A stretch of 40,044 nt of DNA from Pirellulales bacterium (GCA_035546535.1 DASZWQ010000190.1:1-40044); one strand, 5' to 3'. Positions 27,367 through 39,526 are shown, numbered from the stretch's first letter. Numbers and translations: made by a program. Notes: generated by a model not told the origin, from the letters alone.

Positions 27367-27429
27367 CGATGAGTGATGAACGATGAGCGGAAAGAGCTCC
27401 GCCCCCCGCTCAGCACTTAGCACTCATCG
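27367..27429. repeat. Imperfect 24-bp inverted repeat between convergent genes
   Basis: Arm 27367-27390 and arm 27406-27429 pair at 19 of 24 positions. The left arm is built of repeated GATGA units (GATGAGCGATGAGTGATGAA). A smaller hairpin AGGGC/GCCCT (27433-27445) follows. The structure may end both transcripts, although there is no long T-tract. Confidence 0.6.
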
Positions 27430-27448
27430 TTTAGGGCTTCGCCCTCTC

Positions 27449-28843
27449 TCACTCCGGTTTGGCTTCGCTCGCCGCCGGGTTGTACCAGGGGCCATGACCG
27501 TCGATCAACGCCCTGTCGGCGTCGGGCGGGCCCCAGGTGTTGGGCTCATAAACGTGCAGCGGCGTGACATTGCCCAGCACGGGGTCAACGATCCGCCAGG
27601 CCGCTTCGACACCATCCTCGCGCGTGAACAGCGTCTGGTCGCCGTTGATCGCGTCCCCCAGTAATCGTTCGTACGGCTCACGATCCTCGGGGCTTTGATG
27701 CTGGGCGTGCAGTTCCACTTCTTCGCCGCGCATCTGTTCGCCGGGAACTTTGGCGCGGGTGGATAGGGCTAGCACGACCTCGGGATTAAGTCGGAATCGC
27801 AAATAGTTCGACCAGCCTGATTCGGAATCACTGAGCACCGTCTGCGGCATCTTCTTCAAGATCACGCGCACCTCGGTCGAAGTGACCGGCAGGCACTTGC
27901 CTACGCGCACGTAGAACGGCACGCCGGCCCAGCGCCAGTTGTTGATCTCGAAGCGGCAAGCGGCAAAGGTTTCGACGGTGGAATCCTTTGCCACGCCGGC
28001 CTCGTCGCGGTAACCGCGGAACTGCCCACGCACGGTTGACTTCGGGTCAAGGGGTTTGATGGTCCGCAACACCTTGAATTTTTCGTCGCGGATCGATTCG
28101 GCATCGCGCGCGGCCGGTGGCTCCATGGCAATTTCCGCCACCAATTGCAGCATGTGGTTCTGCACGACGTCGCGAATGGCGCCTGCTTCTTCGTAAAACT
28201 TGCCGCGTCCCTGCACGCCGAACTTTTCGGCCATCGTGATCTGCACGCAATCCAGATAGTGTCGGTTCCAGATCGGCTCGAGGATCGGGTTGGCAAAGCG
28301 GAAATAAACCAGGTTCAGCACCGGTTCCTTGCCCAGGTAGTGGTCGATGCGAAAGATGCCCGACTCGGGAAAGAACTTGTGCAAGATGCGATTCAGGTCT
28401 TCGGCGCTGGCCAGGTCGCGGCCGAACGGCTTTTCGACCACCACGCGCGCGTGATCCGTGCAGCTTGCCTGGGCCAGGCCCTGCGCGACGCGCTCGAACA
28501 GGCTGGGCGGAATGGCCAGATAGTGCAGCGGACGTTTCGCGTTGTCGAGCTTTTGTTTCAGCTTTTGATACGTGGCCGGATCGTTGTAATCTCCGTCGAC
28601 ATATTTCATCCGCGACGAAAGCTTGGCAAAGGCCGACTCGTCGAAGCGGCCGTGCTCTTTGATGCTCGCCCGCGCCCGATCGCGAAGTTGATCGACATTC
28701 CAGCCCGCGCGGGCGACACCGATCACCGGCATGTCCAGCACGCCATGCTCCGTCATGGCCTGCAGCGATGGGAAGATCTTTTTATACGCCAGGTCTCCGG
28801 TGGCGCCGAAGAAAACCAGAGCGTCGGCTCGTTCGTTGGGCAT
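27449..28843 (-). CDS. zwf: Glucose-6-phosphate dehydrogenase
   Basis: A 464-residue G6PDH that oxidises glucose-6-phosphate to 6-phosphogluconolactone with NAD(P)+, the entry to the oxidative pentose-phosphate or Entner-Doudoroff route. The N-terminal nucleotide-binding motif is [12 protein letters not shown]; Lys138 in VEKPFGRD and the active-site signature RIDHYLGKE (Arg165-Glu173) are intact, followed by NHMLQL. The length is that of a normal bacterial enzyme. It starts 58 bases after the stop of the kinase-isomerase fusion on the same strand, so the three activities that make or use glucose-6-phosphate are probably on one transcript. No 6-phosphogluconolactonase or gnd gene is in the window. 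Confidence 0.96.
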   Translation of the reverse strand: MPNERADALVFFGATGDLAYKKIFPSLQAMTEHGVLDMPVIGVARAGWNVDQLRDRARASIKEHGRFDESAFAKLSSRMKYVDGDYNDPATYQKLKQKLDNAKRPLHYLAIPPSLFERVAQGLAQASCTDHARVVVEKPFGRDLASAEDLNRILHKFFPESGIFRIDHYLGKEPVLNLVYFRFANPILEPIWNRHYLDCVQITMAEKFGVQGRGKFYEEAGAIRDVVQNHMLQLVAEIAMEPPAARDAESIRDEKFKVLRTIKPLDPKSTVRGQFRGYRDEAGVAKDSTVETFAACRFEINNWRWAGVPFYVRVGKCLPVTSTEVRVILKKMPQTVLSDSESGWSNYLRFRLNPEVVLALSTRAKVPGEQMRGEEVELHAQHQSPEDREPYERLLGDAINGDQTLFTREDGVEAAWRIVDPVLGNVTPLHVYEPNTWGPPDADRALIDGHGPWYNPAASEAKPE

Positions 28844-28901
28844 CAGAGTCCTCCGTCACTTATGTCGCTGGTCGTTGGTTTTGATTGGGGCCATCCGTCG
28901 G

Positions 28902-31277
<2,376 letters not shown>

Positions 31278-31441
31278 AAAAGCTCCTATGCCTGCCGACG
31301 CGCGTTTGACTCGTGATCATCCATGACGCCGCGCGCCGCCTCGACATCATAGCTTATTTGGCACGCGGCGCGTCGATGCAGACGGTTTCCGGCCATCGGC
31401 TTTCGCGCTATGATTCGTTTATCCATAACCACTTTAACGGA

Positions 31442-32245
31442 ATGCGCATGCCCATCATTCAAGCTCACTTCCTGCCACAGCTCGTTGCGCCCGAAGAGCT
31501 GGCTGGCGCCACGGTCGTGGTGTTCGACATTCTGCGGGCGACGTCGACCATCACCTGCGCCCTGGCCGCCGACGCCGCGCGTGTGATTCCCGTCGGCGAA
31601 ATCGACGAAGCACTGCAACTGGCGGACCGGATCGCGCGACAAGATGGCGTGCGCCCCCTCTTGGCCGGCGAGCGGCACGGACTGCCGATCGAAGGGTTCG
31701 ACCTGGGCAACTCGCCGCGCGAATACACCTCTGAGCGCGTCGCCGGTCGGACGCTCGTCTTCACCACCACCAATGGCACACGGGCCATGCTGCACTGCCG
31801 GCAGGCGAAACAGGTGCTGCTGGGAACATTCGTCGGGCTGCAGGCGCTCGCCGCGCGGCTGCGCGACGCCGAAAACGTACACCTATTGTGCGCCGGAACC
31901 GAAGGTGAAATCACACGCGAGGACGTGCTGGCCGCGGGCGCCTTCACGCACGAGCTGATGCGACCTGACGATCCGCTCTCGGCCGGCGCCTGGTCGCGCT
32001 GCGAGCTGAACGATCAAGCGCGGATCGCGCGCGACTCGTGGCAGGCGGCGTTACCGCCGGCGGAACTCTTCACGGCCCGCGACTCGTCCGAGTGGCTGGC
32101 CCGGGCGCTTTCAGAAAGTAAAGGAGGCCGCAATCTGAAGCGGATCGGCCTGGCCCGCGACATTCCGGATTGCGCGGCGCTCGACCGATTTGATTTTGTG
32201 CCTGCGCTGGATCTGCAGTCGTGGGAAATCCGACGAAGCCATTAG
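31442..32245 (+). CDS. comB: 2-phosphosulfolactate phosphatase (ComB) family protein
   Basis: A 267-residue ComB-family phosphatase; starts at 31442 and 31448 (ATG CGC ATG) are equally possible, and the longer open frame to 31313 is not needed. The characteristic blocks are VVVFDILRATSTITCA, GERHGLPIEGFDLGNSPREY, FTTTNGTRAM, LCAGTEGEITREDVLAAGAF, and the terminal GRNLKRIGLARDIPDCAALD. The archaeal enzyme makes sulfolactate for coenzyme M; bacterial members are widespread and mostly unassigned. The gene is divergent from the kinase-isomerase fusion. A partial thiamine-diphosphate enzyme resembling sulfopyruvate or phosphonopyruvate decarboxylase lies about 7 kb away, which is suggestive but not an operon. 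Confidence 0.88.
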   Translation: MRMPIIQAHFLPQLVAPEELAGATVVVFDILRATSTITCALAADAARVIPVGEIDEALQLADRIARQDGVRPLLAGERHGLPIEGFDLGNSPREYTSERVAGRTLVFTTTNGTRAMLHCRQAKQVLLGTFVGLQALAARLRDAENVHLLCAGTEGEITREDVLAAGAFTHELMRPDDPLSAGAWSRCELNDQARIARDSWQAALPPAELFTARDSSEWLARALSESKGGRNLKRIGLARDIPDCAALDRFDFVPALDLQSWEIRRSH

Positions 32246-32383
32246 CGATCGGCTCGAATTGTCATCCCGGCCCGTCAAACCGTGCCTCTCCCATCATACG
32301 CTATCGGTGCCGACGATCCCGAGGCGACACCTGCACGAACAACAGGTCTTCGGCGTCCGCCGCCGCTTTTTGCGAGGGACGCT

Positions 32384-34495
32384 TTACTTGTCCTGCCGAG
32401 GCGCATTTTGCAGCTGATTGCGCAGCGCGGTGAATGACTCGATCAACTTCGTCTGACCCGACGAGCGCGCGAGCTCAAGCGCTCGGTTAACGACGCTGAG
32501 TGCCTTATCGAATTGCTGCGCATTGGCGTATGCAATCGCCAGCGTGGCATACGTGTCTGGATCGGACTGCAGGCGCGCGGCCGACTCCAACGATTCGACC
32601 CCTTCCGCGACTCGGCCCGTGCGGATCAGGACGATGCCCAGGCCTTTCAGCGCGCCGGCGTAGTCAGGATTCAGTTGCACGGCGCGTGTGAAATGTACGA
32701 TCGCCTGTTCGTTGCCGCCCTGGTTTGCCAGCGCCGTGGCCAGGTTGTTGTGCGCCTCGGGGTAGTCGGGATCGAACTCGAGCGCGCGTTGGTATTGGGT
32801 AATGGCCTGCGCGCGCTGGCCAGCGGCGTTGAGCGCCACGCCCAGGTTATTTAGTGCGCTGGCCGATTGCGGTTTCAATTCCACGACGCGACGGAAATGT
32901 GCGATCGCTTCCTCAGGTTGTCCACGCCCCAAGAGCATGGTTCCCGCCAGGTGATGCGTGACGTACGAATCGGGAGCAAGTTCGAGCGCCCTTCGAAAGT
33001 GCGTCAACGCCTCGTCCGGGCGGCCGGCGTGGTCGAGCGCTTCGGCAAGGCTTGCCTGCGCGACGACGTTGTCCGGCTGCGCGTCGAGCACGCTTTGCCA
33101 GACAGCCACGTTATCCAGGTAAACCTTCACGCGCTGGCGGCCGACCGCGCCGTAGACGGTCGCCAGGGGGAGCGCCGCGGTGAGCACGATGGCCGTGACG
33201 TGCCGGCTGCGGGCGACTTCCGGCGCAACGGCGCCGGTTCGGTTTGCCAGCCGGGCAACAGCTCGATAAGTGGCGAGCACGAAGAACGTCGCGAGCGCGG
33301 CCAGCGGCAGGTACATGCGCCGCTCGGCGGCGACTTCAGTCACCACCGGCACGATGAACGTTGGCGCGAGGATCAGGAAGAACCATGCGGCCAGAAAACC
33401 CGATGGATGACGGCGAGCTTGCAAAACGAGCGTGGCGACAATCGCCACTGCGACCGGTAAGGCCCACGGCCAGGCGTCGCGCAGCGTTTCCAATCGTGGC
33501 AACTCGTAGTGCATCAAGAGCGGCGCCGGCCAAAAGACCAGCTTGATGTAGATCACCAAGACCTTGCACTGAGTCAGCCACCACACGGTCGCCGGTAGCT
33601 CACTCTGGAAACCGGCCGAGGCGGAGCGCGGGCCGCCGATGTTCAGCGCCAACAACAAAAGCCAGCTACTGGCAAGAGCCGCATAGAGCGGCCAGGCTCT
33701 TCGCAATAGGTTGCGCGCGGATCCGCGGAAAAACGTCCAGTCCAGAAGCGCCACCATGATCGGCGCGGTGACCATCGTCTCCTTACAAGCCATGCCGGCG
33801 AAACAGCTCAGCGTCGCGATGGCAAGCCAGGATTTTCGAGCGGCGGAGTTTTCGGCCGTTAGATGCCTCAGGCTCGCGTACATCGTCGCGATATAGGAGA
33901 ACCCCAACAGCAGTTCCGTACGCTGCGTGACGTATTCCACGCTTTGCGTTTGCAGCGGGTGCACTGCCCAGAGAAGCGCAATGGCGAACGCCAGAATGCC
34001 TGCGTTATGATCCCATCTTCCCTGAAAACAGGGCAGGCCGAGCACGCGGCGAATAAACGCCCAAAGCAGCGTTGCCGTGAGCGCGTGCACGATGTCATTC
34101 ACGAGGTGGTAGCCAGCGGTACGATACTGGCCGAAATAATAATTCAGCGCCAGCGACGCGTTGACGAGAGGTCGGCCCGAGGTCGGCAGATCTTTGGGGG
34201 GGCGCAGGGGGCCTGGCGAGCCCATGAGGGGCCACAATCGAACGATCGAATGGTTGTTGATGATCGATGCACCGTCATCATGAACAAACGGGGCCCGAAG
34301 GCCCGGCCCGTACACCGTCGCAATCGCGGCGCCGAGCACAACGAAGACCATTAGCGGTGCCGCGCGCGACAGTCGCAGCTGCCAGGCGGACGATCGTTCC
34401 GATGGCGACGCGGCGACCGTCCGGGTTCCGTGCGTTGCCGTCGAGCTAACCGGGGCGAAGTCGCGCCGCCCGTGGCCTCGTTTGCTGGGCATCAC
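32384..34495 (-). CDS. TMTC-like multi-pass membrane protein with C-terminal TPRs
   Basis: A 703-residue protein with an Arg/Ser-rich cytoplasmic N-terminus, about ten hydrophobic segments between residues 46 and 425, and about six TPR repeats from 470 to 690 (LAEALDHAGRPDEALTHFRR, ALNNLGVALNAAGQRAQAIT, AHNNLATALANQGGNEQAIV). The first loop has FVHDDGASIINN, the acidic pair expected in GT-C glycosyltransferases, followed by RPLVNASLALNYYFG and VHPLQTQSVEYVTQR, both typical of TMTC/O-mannosyltransferase-like proteins. By family it may transfer a sugar from a lipid donor to exported proteins, but bacterial members are uncharacterised. It is transcribed alone, with weakly structured DNA on both sides. 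Confidence 0.85.
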   Translation of the reverse strand: MMPSKRGHGRRDFAPVSSTATHGTRTVAASPSERSSAWQLRLSRAAPLMVFVVLGAAIATVYGPGLRAPFVHDDGASIINNHSIVRLWPLMGSPGPLRPPKDLPTSGRPLVNASLALNYYFGQYRTAGYHLVNDIVHALTATLLWAFIRRVLGLPCFQGRWDHNAGILAFAIALLWAVHPLQTQSVEYVTQRTELLLGFSYIATMYASLRHLTAENSAARKSWLAIATLSCFAGMACKETMVTAPIMVALLDWTFFRGSARNLLRRAWPLYAALASSWLLLLALNIGGPRSASAGFQSELPATVWWLTQCKVLVIYIKLVFWPAPLLMHYELPRLETLRDAWPWALPVAVAIVATLVLQARRHPSGFLAAWFFLILAPTFIVPVVTEVAAERRMYLPLAALATFFVLATYRAVARLANRTGAVAPEVARSRHVTAIVLTAALPLATVYGAVGRQRVKVYLDNVAVWQSVLDAQPDNVVAQASLAEALDHAGRPDEALTHFRRALELAPDSYVTHHLAGTMLLGRGQPEEAIAHFRRVVELKPQSASALNNLGVALNAAGQRAQAITQYQRALEFDPDYPEAHNNLATALANQGGNEQAIVHFTRAVQLNPDYAGALKGLGIVLIRTGRVAEGVESLESAARLQSDPDTYATLAIAYANAQQFDKALSVVNRALELARSSGQTKLIESFTALRNQLQNAPRQDK

Positions 34496-34742
34496 TACCT
34501 GGCTTGCGGCATGGCCTTGTTAGTGGAACGACGCGGTTCGCGAAGCATACCGCTCGCTATTCGGAAGATCGTGAGCCGGCAAGCCGCTGTTCTTCGAATC
34601 GGCCAGACTTACGAGTTCGGCCATGATACTGCCGAAAGTGCTGGCCGAACAACCGTCCGTCATGGGCTCGAACGGTATTCATGGGGCTGCCGGCCGGGCC
34701 CTCTCGCCGACGCAGCGGATGGAACCGTCTCGTGGCCGCGTG

Positions 34743-34991
34743 CTATTGGACGTCGGCGTCCGAAGGGGGCAATTGGAAGGAACGTTCATGCTCAATGGCT
34801 GACACACCTGGCACCTGGCGCAATGCATTTAGCGTATCCCTGGCGGCATGACCGGAAATCGATCCGAGCGCCGTCAGCGTGCGATCGACGTGCATTCCGG
34901 CGGCGCGCAATTGTGCCGCTATGGCATCAATTTGAGCGAGATGCTCGTCGTCAACGCTAACGTTGACGTTCACGCGATCGGGAACCGTCAT
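34743..34991 (-). CDS. Small protein resembling a free-standing protease propeptide (I9-like)
   Basis: An 82-residue protein with no signal peptide. The ATG at 34991 is set by a strong GGAGGTGG ribosome binding site (34994-35001). The sequence VNVNVSVDDEHLAQIDAIAA, then LRAAGMHVDRTLTALGSISG and LRQVPGVSAIEHERSFQLPP, has the beta-alpha-beta pattern and the 'V.G..IE..R..QLPP' ending of subtilisin propeptides and I9 inhibitors. It lies about 145 bases downstream of the subtilase stop on the same strand, so it is probably co-transcribed. It may inhibit or help fold that enzyme. Similar small proteins are sometimes annotated as ketohydroxyglutarate aldolase; no aldolase fold would fit in this length. 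Confidence 0.7.
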   Translation of the reverse strand: MTVPDRVNVNVSVDDEHLAQIDAIAAQLRAAGMHVDRTLTALGSISGHAARDTLNALRQVPGVSAIEHERSFQLPPSDADVQ

Positions 34992-35135
34992 GACCACCTC
35001 CGCCGAGCCCTCCCTGATCAATCATAGAAGTGGGGGCGCGGCGGAGGCAATGGTCGTTTGCTGCCATTCGCCGTGGCCGGCGCTGGCCAGTCCTTGAAAG
35101 TGTACCTGTGGCGGCATCGTCGACAGAGGCGCAGC

Positions 35136-36545
35136 TCATTCAAGCGGTGCCTGCACCAGCCCCGAGCCGACGTCGGCTGGCGGCTGACCGAGCGCCCGGG
35201 CCGACTTGACCAGCCGCGTCCATAAGTCAACGGCTGTAATGCTCGGGTTGGCTTGCGCGTGCAAGGCGGCGATCCCAGCCACGTGCGGCGTGGCCATGCT
35301 TGTGCCCGAGATAATGTTGTATCGCTTCGGCAGAATCCAACTGGAGTACACATCGACACCAGGACCCGCGATGTTGACCTGACCACCGTTGGGTTCCAGT
35401 CCCGCATTGGAGAACCAGGCAACCTGCATGGCAGAATCAACGGCCGCCACGGCCATGATCGAGGGACAATTCGCCGGATGCTCCACCGGCCAGATGTCAG
35501 GGGGATTATTCTGCCGATGGCTGTCATTGCCGGCGGCCGCCACGATCAGTGTTCCCGCGGCGAGTGCGCGGCGCGCCGTGTTCTCGAAGACCGTCGAAGG
35601 ATTCTGCCTTGCCCGCACGGGCGCTCCGAGCGACATCGATATCACGCGGCAGCCATTGTGCACCGCCCAGTTGATGCCGGCCATGATGTCGCCGTCGGCG
35701 CCTTTGCCGAGGTTACTCAAGACCTTTCCGACGAAGATCTCTGCTTCGTACGCAATACCGTACCGGGGGAGCGGATCAGGAATCCGACGTCCAAGCGCCG
35801 TGCCGACACAATGCGTGCCGTGCCCGTGCCCGTCTTGCACTGTTTCGCCGGGGACGAAGGATTGCGTCGTGACCCTGCGGTCGGCGAAGTCCGGATGGTG
35901 TACTTCAAAGCCGGTGTCGAGCACGGCGACTTTGATTCCCCGCCCGGACCATGGGCTTTCCACGACGCGCGTTGCCTGCAGTCCCCACGTCACAGCCGAT
36001 TCGTCGATGGCAGCCGCCCACGGCATCATGCGCGCGGCCGGCGCGGCCGGTACCGGGCCGAAGCACAATTCGGTCGCATGATTTATCCCGTCGCGATAGC
36101 CACGCATATAGTCACGGTTGATCGATTCCATTGCGAACGCCGGAGGTGGCGCGCCTGTGGGCAATCCAATCCCTGCCTCGGGCCCGCTGAATCGAGTGGC
36201 TGCATAGACGACGCGCTCCGCTTCCACCGCCAGGATGGAATCGGACTTCGTGGCTTGCACGTTGAGCCGGCCGATCTGATCAGGATCGCCATTGACGATC
36301 GCCACGCCGATCGCCTCGAGCAGCACCGCACCTGAAGTGGGTATATCGGCGACGTGCGGACCATCGCGCAAGTCGGACATACGCACGGTTGCCAGTCCGG
36401 CGCTTTCTTGCAGGGTGCGAAGGGCCGCCTGCATCCCGTCGGTACCATGGCGCATGAGTACCAGGGAGCGGCCCGTCGTCTCGGGTTTAAGCGGCGAAGT
36501 TGCAGCTCCTAAAAGCGAGCTTCTCATCAAACCACCGGCGAGCAT
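35136..36545 (-). CDS. Subtilisin-like serine protease (S8)
   Basis: A 469-residue subtilase. I chose the ATG at 36545 because a purine-rich AAGGGGGAAAG precedes it; the upstream open frame to 36863 runs through the divergent promoter region and overlaps pepF. Residues about 20-115 look like a propeptide (LVLMRHGTDGMQAALRTLQE, RLNVQATKSDSILAVEAERV). The catalytic domain has Asp210 (VAVLDTGFEVHHPDF), His242 (DGHGHGTHCVGT), oxyanion Asn340 (AAAGNDSH) and Ser416 (SGTSMATPHVAG). No convincing signal peptide is seen, which is odd for a subtilase; the enzyme may be cytoplasmic or leave by another route. The small propeptide-like gene downstream suggests control by a separate inhibitor. Confidence 0.9.
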   Translation of the reverse strand: MLAGGLMRSSLLGAATSPLKPETTGRSLVLMRHGTDGMQAALRTLQESAGLATVRMSDLRDGPHVADIPTSGAVLLEAIGVAIVNGDPDQIGRLNVQATKSDSILAVEAERVVYAATRFSGPEAGIGLPTGAPPPAFAMESINRDYMRGYRDGINHATELCFGPVPAAPAARMMPWAAAIDESAVTWGLQATRVVESPWSGRGIKVAVLDTGFEVHHPDFADRRVTTQSFVPGETVQDGHGHGTHCVGTALGRRIPDPLPRYGIAYEAEIFVGKVLSNLGKGADGDIMAGINWAVHNGCRVISMSLGAPVRARQNPSTVFENTARRALAAGTLIVAAAGNDSHRQNNPPDIWPVEHPANCPSIMAVAAVDSAMQVAWFSNAGLEPNGGQVNIAGPGVDVYSSWILPKRYNIISGTSMATPHVAGIAALHAQANPSITAVDLWTRLVKSARALGQPPADVGSGLVQAPLE

Positions 36546-36632
36546 GGCTTTCCCCCTTCGGCCATGAGTTGTGTGCAATCGCGCGTCATCGGCACGGGAT
36601 AACGCCACGAGCGTGTACCGTAGTGGCAGGGG

Positions 36633-36650
36633 GTGACAACGGGTTGTCAC
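36633..36650. promoter_or_regulatory. Operator-like palindrome in the subtilase/pepF divergent region
   Basis: GTGACAAC, GG, GTTGTCAC: perfect 8-bp arms with a 2-base centre. The right arm contains TTGTCA (36644-36649), which with TGTAGA at 36667-36672 (17-base spacer) makes a plausible plus-strand promoter for pepF. The left arm presents the same TTGTCA to the minus strand, towards the subtilase, though no good -10 follows there. Confidence 0.5.
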
Positions 36651-36844
36651 AGCGCGCCTGGGTCGTTGTAGAAAAATGTTGGTTTGCGGCCCTGTATCTT
36701 TCGCCGGAAGTCGGGCCGAAGAGCTCGTCCCCTCTGGCGGGAAACAGCTATTGTCGATACCAAGGGGGCTGCTGACGCTGGGCAAATACCGGGCGCCGAG
36801 CCAACCGTGGCAAGTGCCCCTCCGAACACAAACACCAGAGCACC

Positions 36845-38647
36845 ATGACGAAGATTCAGACATTGCCGAAGCGCGGCCAGGTGAAAGCGGCCGATCAATG
36901 GGACCTGTCGAGCCTGTTCGAGAATGACGCAGCGTGGGAGAGCGCGTTCAAGCGGTGGGAGCGGCGCATCGGCGACTACGCGAAGTTCAAGGGCACGCTT
37001 GGCAAGGGAGCCAAGGAAATCGCCGCCTGCTTCAAGTTCGACGTCGACATGGATCGGGCTGCCGAGCGATTGGGCACCTACGCGTTCCTCAAAACGGCCG
37101 AGGACACCGCCAATAGCACCTATCAGCGGATGCAAGGTCGCTATCAAAACGCCGCCAGCCGCGCCGGCCAGGTAGCCAGCTACATTCGCCCCGAGATCAT
37201 GGCCATCCCGGCGGCAAAGATGAAAAAGTTTCTGGCCGCCAAGGAACTGGCCCCCTACCGCCTGCAGCTCGAGCGATTGCTGCGCTACAAGCCGCACACA
37301 CTTTCCGACGGTGAAGAAAAGCTGCTGGCCATGCAGAGCGAGATGTCACTGACGGCCAACCAGGTCTTTCGCCAATTGAACAACGCCGACCTGAAGTTCG
37401 GCGCGATCAAGAACGACGCCGGCCAGATGGTCGAGCTAAGCCATGCCTCGTTTTCGACGCTTTTGCATTCCCCCAAGCGCAGCGTGCGCGAGGCGGCCTT
37501 CCGCCAGTACTACCAGCAATTCGCCGCCCACGAGAACACGCTGTCGGCCACGCTCGCCGGTTCCGTGCAGCGCGATATTTACTACGCTCGGGCCCGCGGC
37601 TACGAAAGCGCGCTGGCCGCCGCCCTGTTTCCCGACAGGGTACCGATGGCGGTCTATGACAACTTGATCGCCGCCGTGCGCAAGAACTTGCCCGGTCTGC
37701 ACGAGTACTACGACTTGCGGCGCCGCAAGATGAAGCTCAAGGACATCCATCATTACGACACCTACGTGCCGATCCTCAGCGAGCGGCAATCGCGCCACTC
37801 CTGGGACGAAGCCGTGAATGTGGTGGTCGAGTCGCTCGCCCCCTTGGGCGACCATTATTGCGGCGTGCTGGAGCAGGGCCTCTCCGGGCGGTGGTGCGAC
37901 CGGTACGAGAACCAGGGAAAGCAGAGCGGCGCGTTCAGCTCGGGCTCGTTCGACGGCGATCCTTACATCTTGATGAACTTCCAGCCTACGGTGCTCGACC
38001 ACGTCTTCACGCTCGCGCACGAGGCGGGGCACTCGATGCACTCGTACCTTTCGGCCAAGGCGCAGCCGTTTCAGTATTACAACTACACGATCTTCGTGGC
38101 CGAGGTCGCCAGCACGTTCAACGAACAGTTGCTCAGCAAGCACCTGATGCGCAACGCTCGCGACGACCGCGAGCGGGCTTATCTCATCAATCGCGAGATC
38201 GACGCCATCCGCGGCACGATTCTCCGGCAGACAATGTTCGCCGAGTTCGAGAAGATCACGCACGAGCTGGCCGAACGAAACGAGCCCTTGACGGTCGACC
38301 GTTTCAAGAGCGTGTACCGGGAGCTGTTGGAAGCGTACTTTGGCCCCCATTTCATCCTGGATCAGGAACTGTCGCTGGAGTGTTTCCGCATCCCGCATTT
38401 CTACAGCGCGTTTTACGTCTACAAATACGCGACCGGGCTATCGGCGGCGATCGCGCTGGCCGAGCGCGTTGATTCCGGAGTGCCAGGCGCCGTTGAGGAT
38501 TATTTAAGCTTCCTCAAAGGAGGCTGCTCGAAAGATCCATTGGACCTCTTACGCGGCGCGGGCGTGGATATGGAAAAGCCCGAGCCGGTGAACACGGCCC
38601 TGGCCTATTTCCATCGCCTGGTCAAGGAGTTGGACGAGCTGCTGTAG
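36845..38647 (+). CDS. pepF: Oligoendopeptidase F (M3 family)
   Basis: A 600-residue cytoplasmic zinc peptidase that by family degrades peptides of roughly 7-17 residues. The zinc-binding motif is HEAGH (392-396, within FTLAHEAGHSMHSYL), with the third ligand Glu in IFVAEVASTFNE about 25-30 residues later. Other family features are DQWDLSSLFEND at the N-terminus, NFQPTVLDHVFT before the motif, and the C-terminal FYVYKYATGLSAA. The length is that of typical PepF. It is divergent from the subtilase and followed after 76 bases by the TIM-barrel gene on the same strand. The promoter is probably the one beside the palindrome at 36633-36650. Confidence 0.94.
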   Translation: MTKIQTLPKRGQVKAADQWDLSSLFENDAAWESAFKRWERRIGDYAKFKGTLGKGAKEIAACFKFDVDMDRAAERLGTYAFLKTAEDTANSTYQRMQGRYQNAASRAGQVASYIRPEIMAIPAAKMKKFLAAKELAPYRLQLERLLRYKPHTLSDGEEKLLAMQSEMSLTANQVFRQLNNADLKFGAIKNDAGQMVELSHASFSTLLHSPKRSVREAAFRQYYQQFAAHENTLSATLAGSVQRDIYYARARGYESALAAALFPDRVPMAVYDNLIAAVRKNLPGLHEYYDLRRRKMKLKDIHHYDTYVPILSERQSRHSWDEAVNVVVESLAPLGDHYCGVLEQGLSGRWCDRYENQGKQSGAFSSGSFDGDPYILMNFQPTVLDHVFTLAHEAGHSMHSYLSAKAQPFQYYNYTIFVAEVASTFNEQLLSKHLMRNARDDRERAYLINREIDAIRGTILRQTMFAEFEKITHELAERNEPLTVDRFKSVYRELLEAYFGPHFILDQELSLECFRIPHFYSAFYVYKYATGLSAAIALAERVDSGVPGAVEDYLSFLKGGCSKDPLDLLRGAGVDMEKPEPVNTALAYFHRLVKELDELL

Positions 38648-38723
38648 CGAATAGTGGCGATCATCCACGTTCATGCGCATACTGATGCGGGAATATCACA
38701 GGCTGCCACGGGAAAGTAAAGCA

Positions 38724-39488
38724 ATGCAACTGGGACTTGTCACGTACATGTGGGGCGCGGACTGGGATCTGCCCACGCTCATCAAGAACTGTCAGCTAAC
38801 CGGGTTTGCCGGCGTCGAACTGCGGACCACGCACAAGCATGGGGTCGAGCCTGGCCTTTCGGCCGACGAGCGGCGGGAAGTCAACAAGCGATTCACCGAT
38901 AGCGGTGTCGAGCTGGTCGGCCTCGGCACGACGTGCGATTTCCATTCCGCCGATCCGGACGAGCTCAAGAAGCATATCGAAGAGGCAAAAGCCTTCATCA
39001 AGCTGAGCCACGATTGCGGCGGCACCGGCATCAAGGTCCGCCCCAATGGACTCCCCAAGGAGGTGCCGGTCGCCAAGACCCTCGAGCAGATCGGTCGCTC
39101 GCTGGCCGAGCTGGCCGCGTTCGGCGAAGGGTATGGACAGGTCGTACGGCTGGAGGTTCACGGGCGCGGCACCGACGAACTGCCACGCGTCAAAGCGATC
39201 ATGGACGCCGCCACGCATCCCGGCGCCGTCGTCTGCTGGAACTGCAATCAGACCGACCTGGCCGGCGCCGGGCTGGTCGAGAATTTCAACCTCGTGAAGA
39301 ATCGCCTCGGCACCATCCACATTCACGATCTGATCTCGGGCTATCCCTGGCAGCAGTTGTTCGATCTCTTGAACGGCGCCGGCTTCACGGGCTGGACCCT
39401 GGTCGAGGAAGGGGACAAGACCGCCGACCCGATCCGGGTCATGAAGTATTACCGCCTGCTGTGGGAGCGGATGACGGCCCGCGGCTGA
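38724..39488 (+). CDS. Sugar phosphate isomerase/epimerase-like TIM-barrel protein
   Basis: A 254-residue xylose-isomerase-like TIM-barrel (AP endonuclease 2 superfamily). I chose the ATG at 38724 (MQLGLVTYMWGADWDLPTL), where homologous proteins usually begin; the frame is open to an ATG at 38673. Metal-ligand positions of the fold can be followed: FAGVELRTTHKHG on strand 2, DFHSADPDEL, VRLEVHGRG, VCWNCNQTD, IHIHDL, and WTLVEEG at the end. Such proteins isomerise or epimerise sugars or inositols and are very numerous in planctomycetes. The substrate cannot be read. It may be co-transcribed with pepF and is closed by a strong terminator. Confidence 0.88.
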   Translation: MQLGLVTYMWGADWDLPTLIKNCQLTGFAGVELRTTHKHGVEPGLSADERREVNKRFTDSGVELVGLGTTCDFHSADPDELKKHIEEAKAFIKLSHDCGGTGIKVRPNGLPKEVPVAKTLEQIGRSLAELAAFGEGYGQVVRLEVHGRGTDELPRVKAIMDAATHPGAVVCWNCNQTDLAGAGLVENFNLVKNRLGTIHIHDLISGYPWQQLFDLLNGAGFTGWTLVEEGDKTADPIRVMKYYRLLWERMTARG

Positions 39489-39526
39489 GCGTTAAGTCGT
39501 CCCTGCGGCGGAGCAGACGAGGAATA

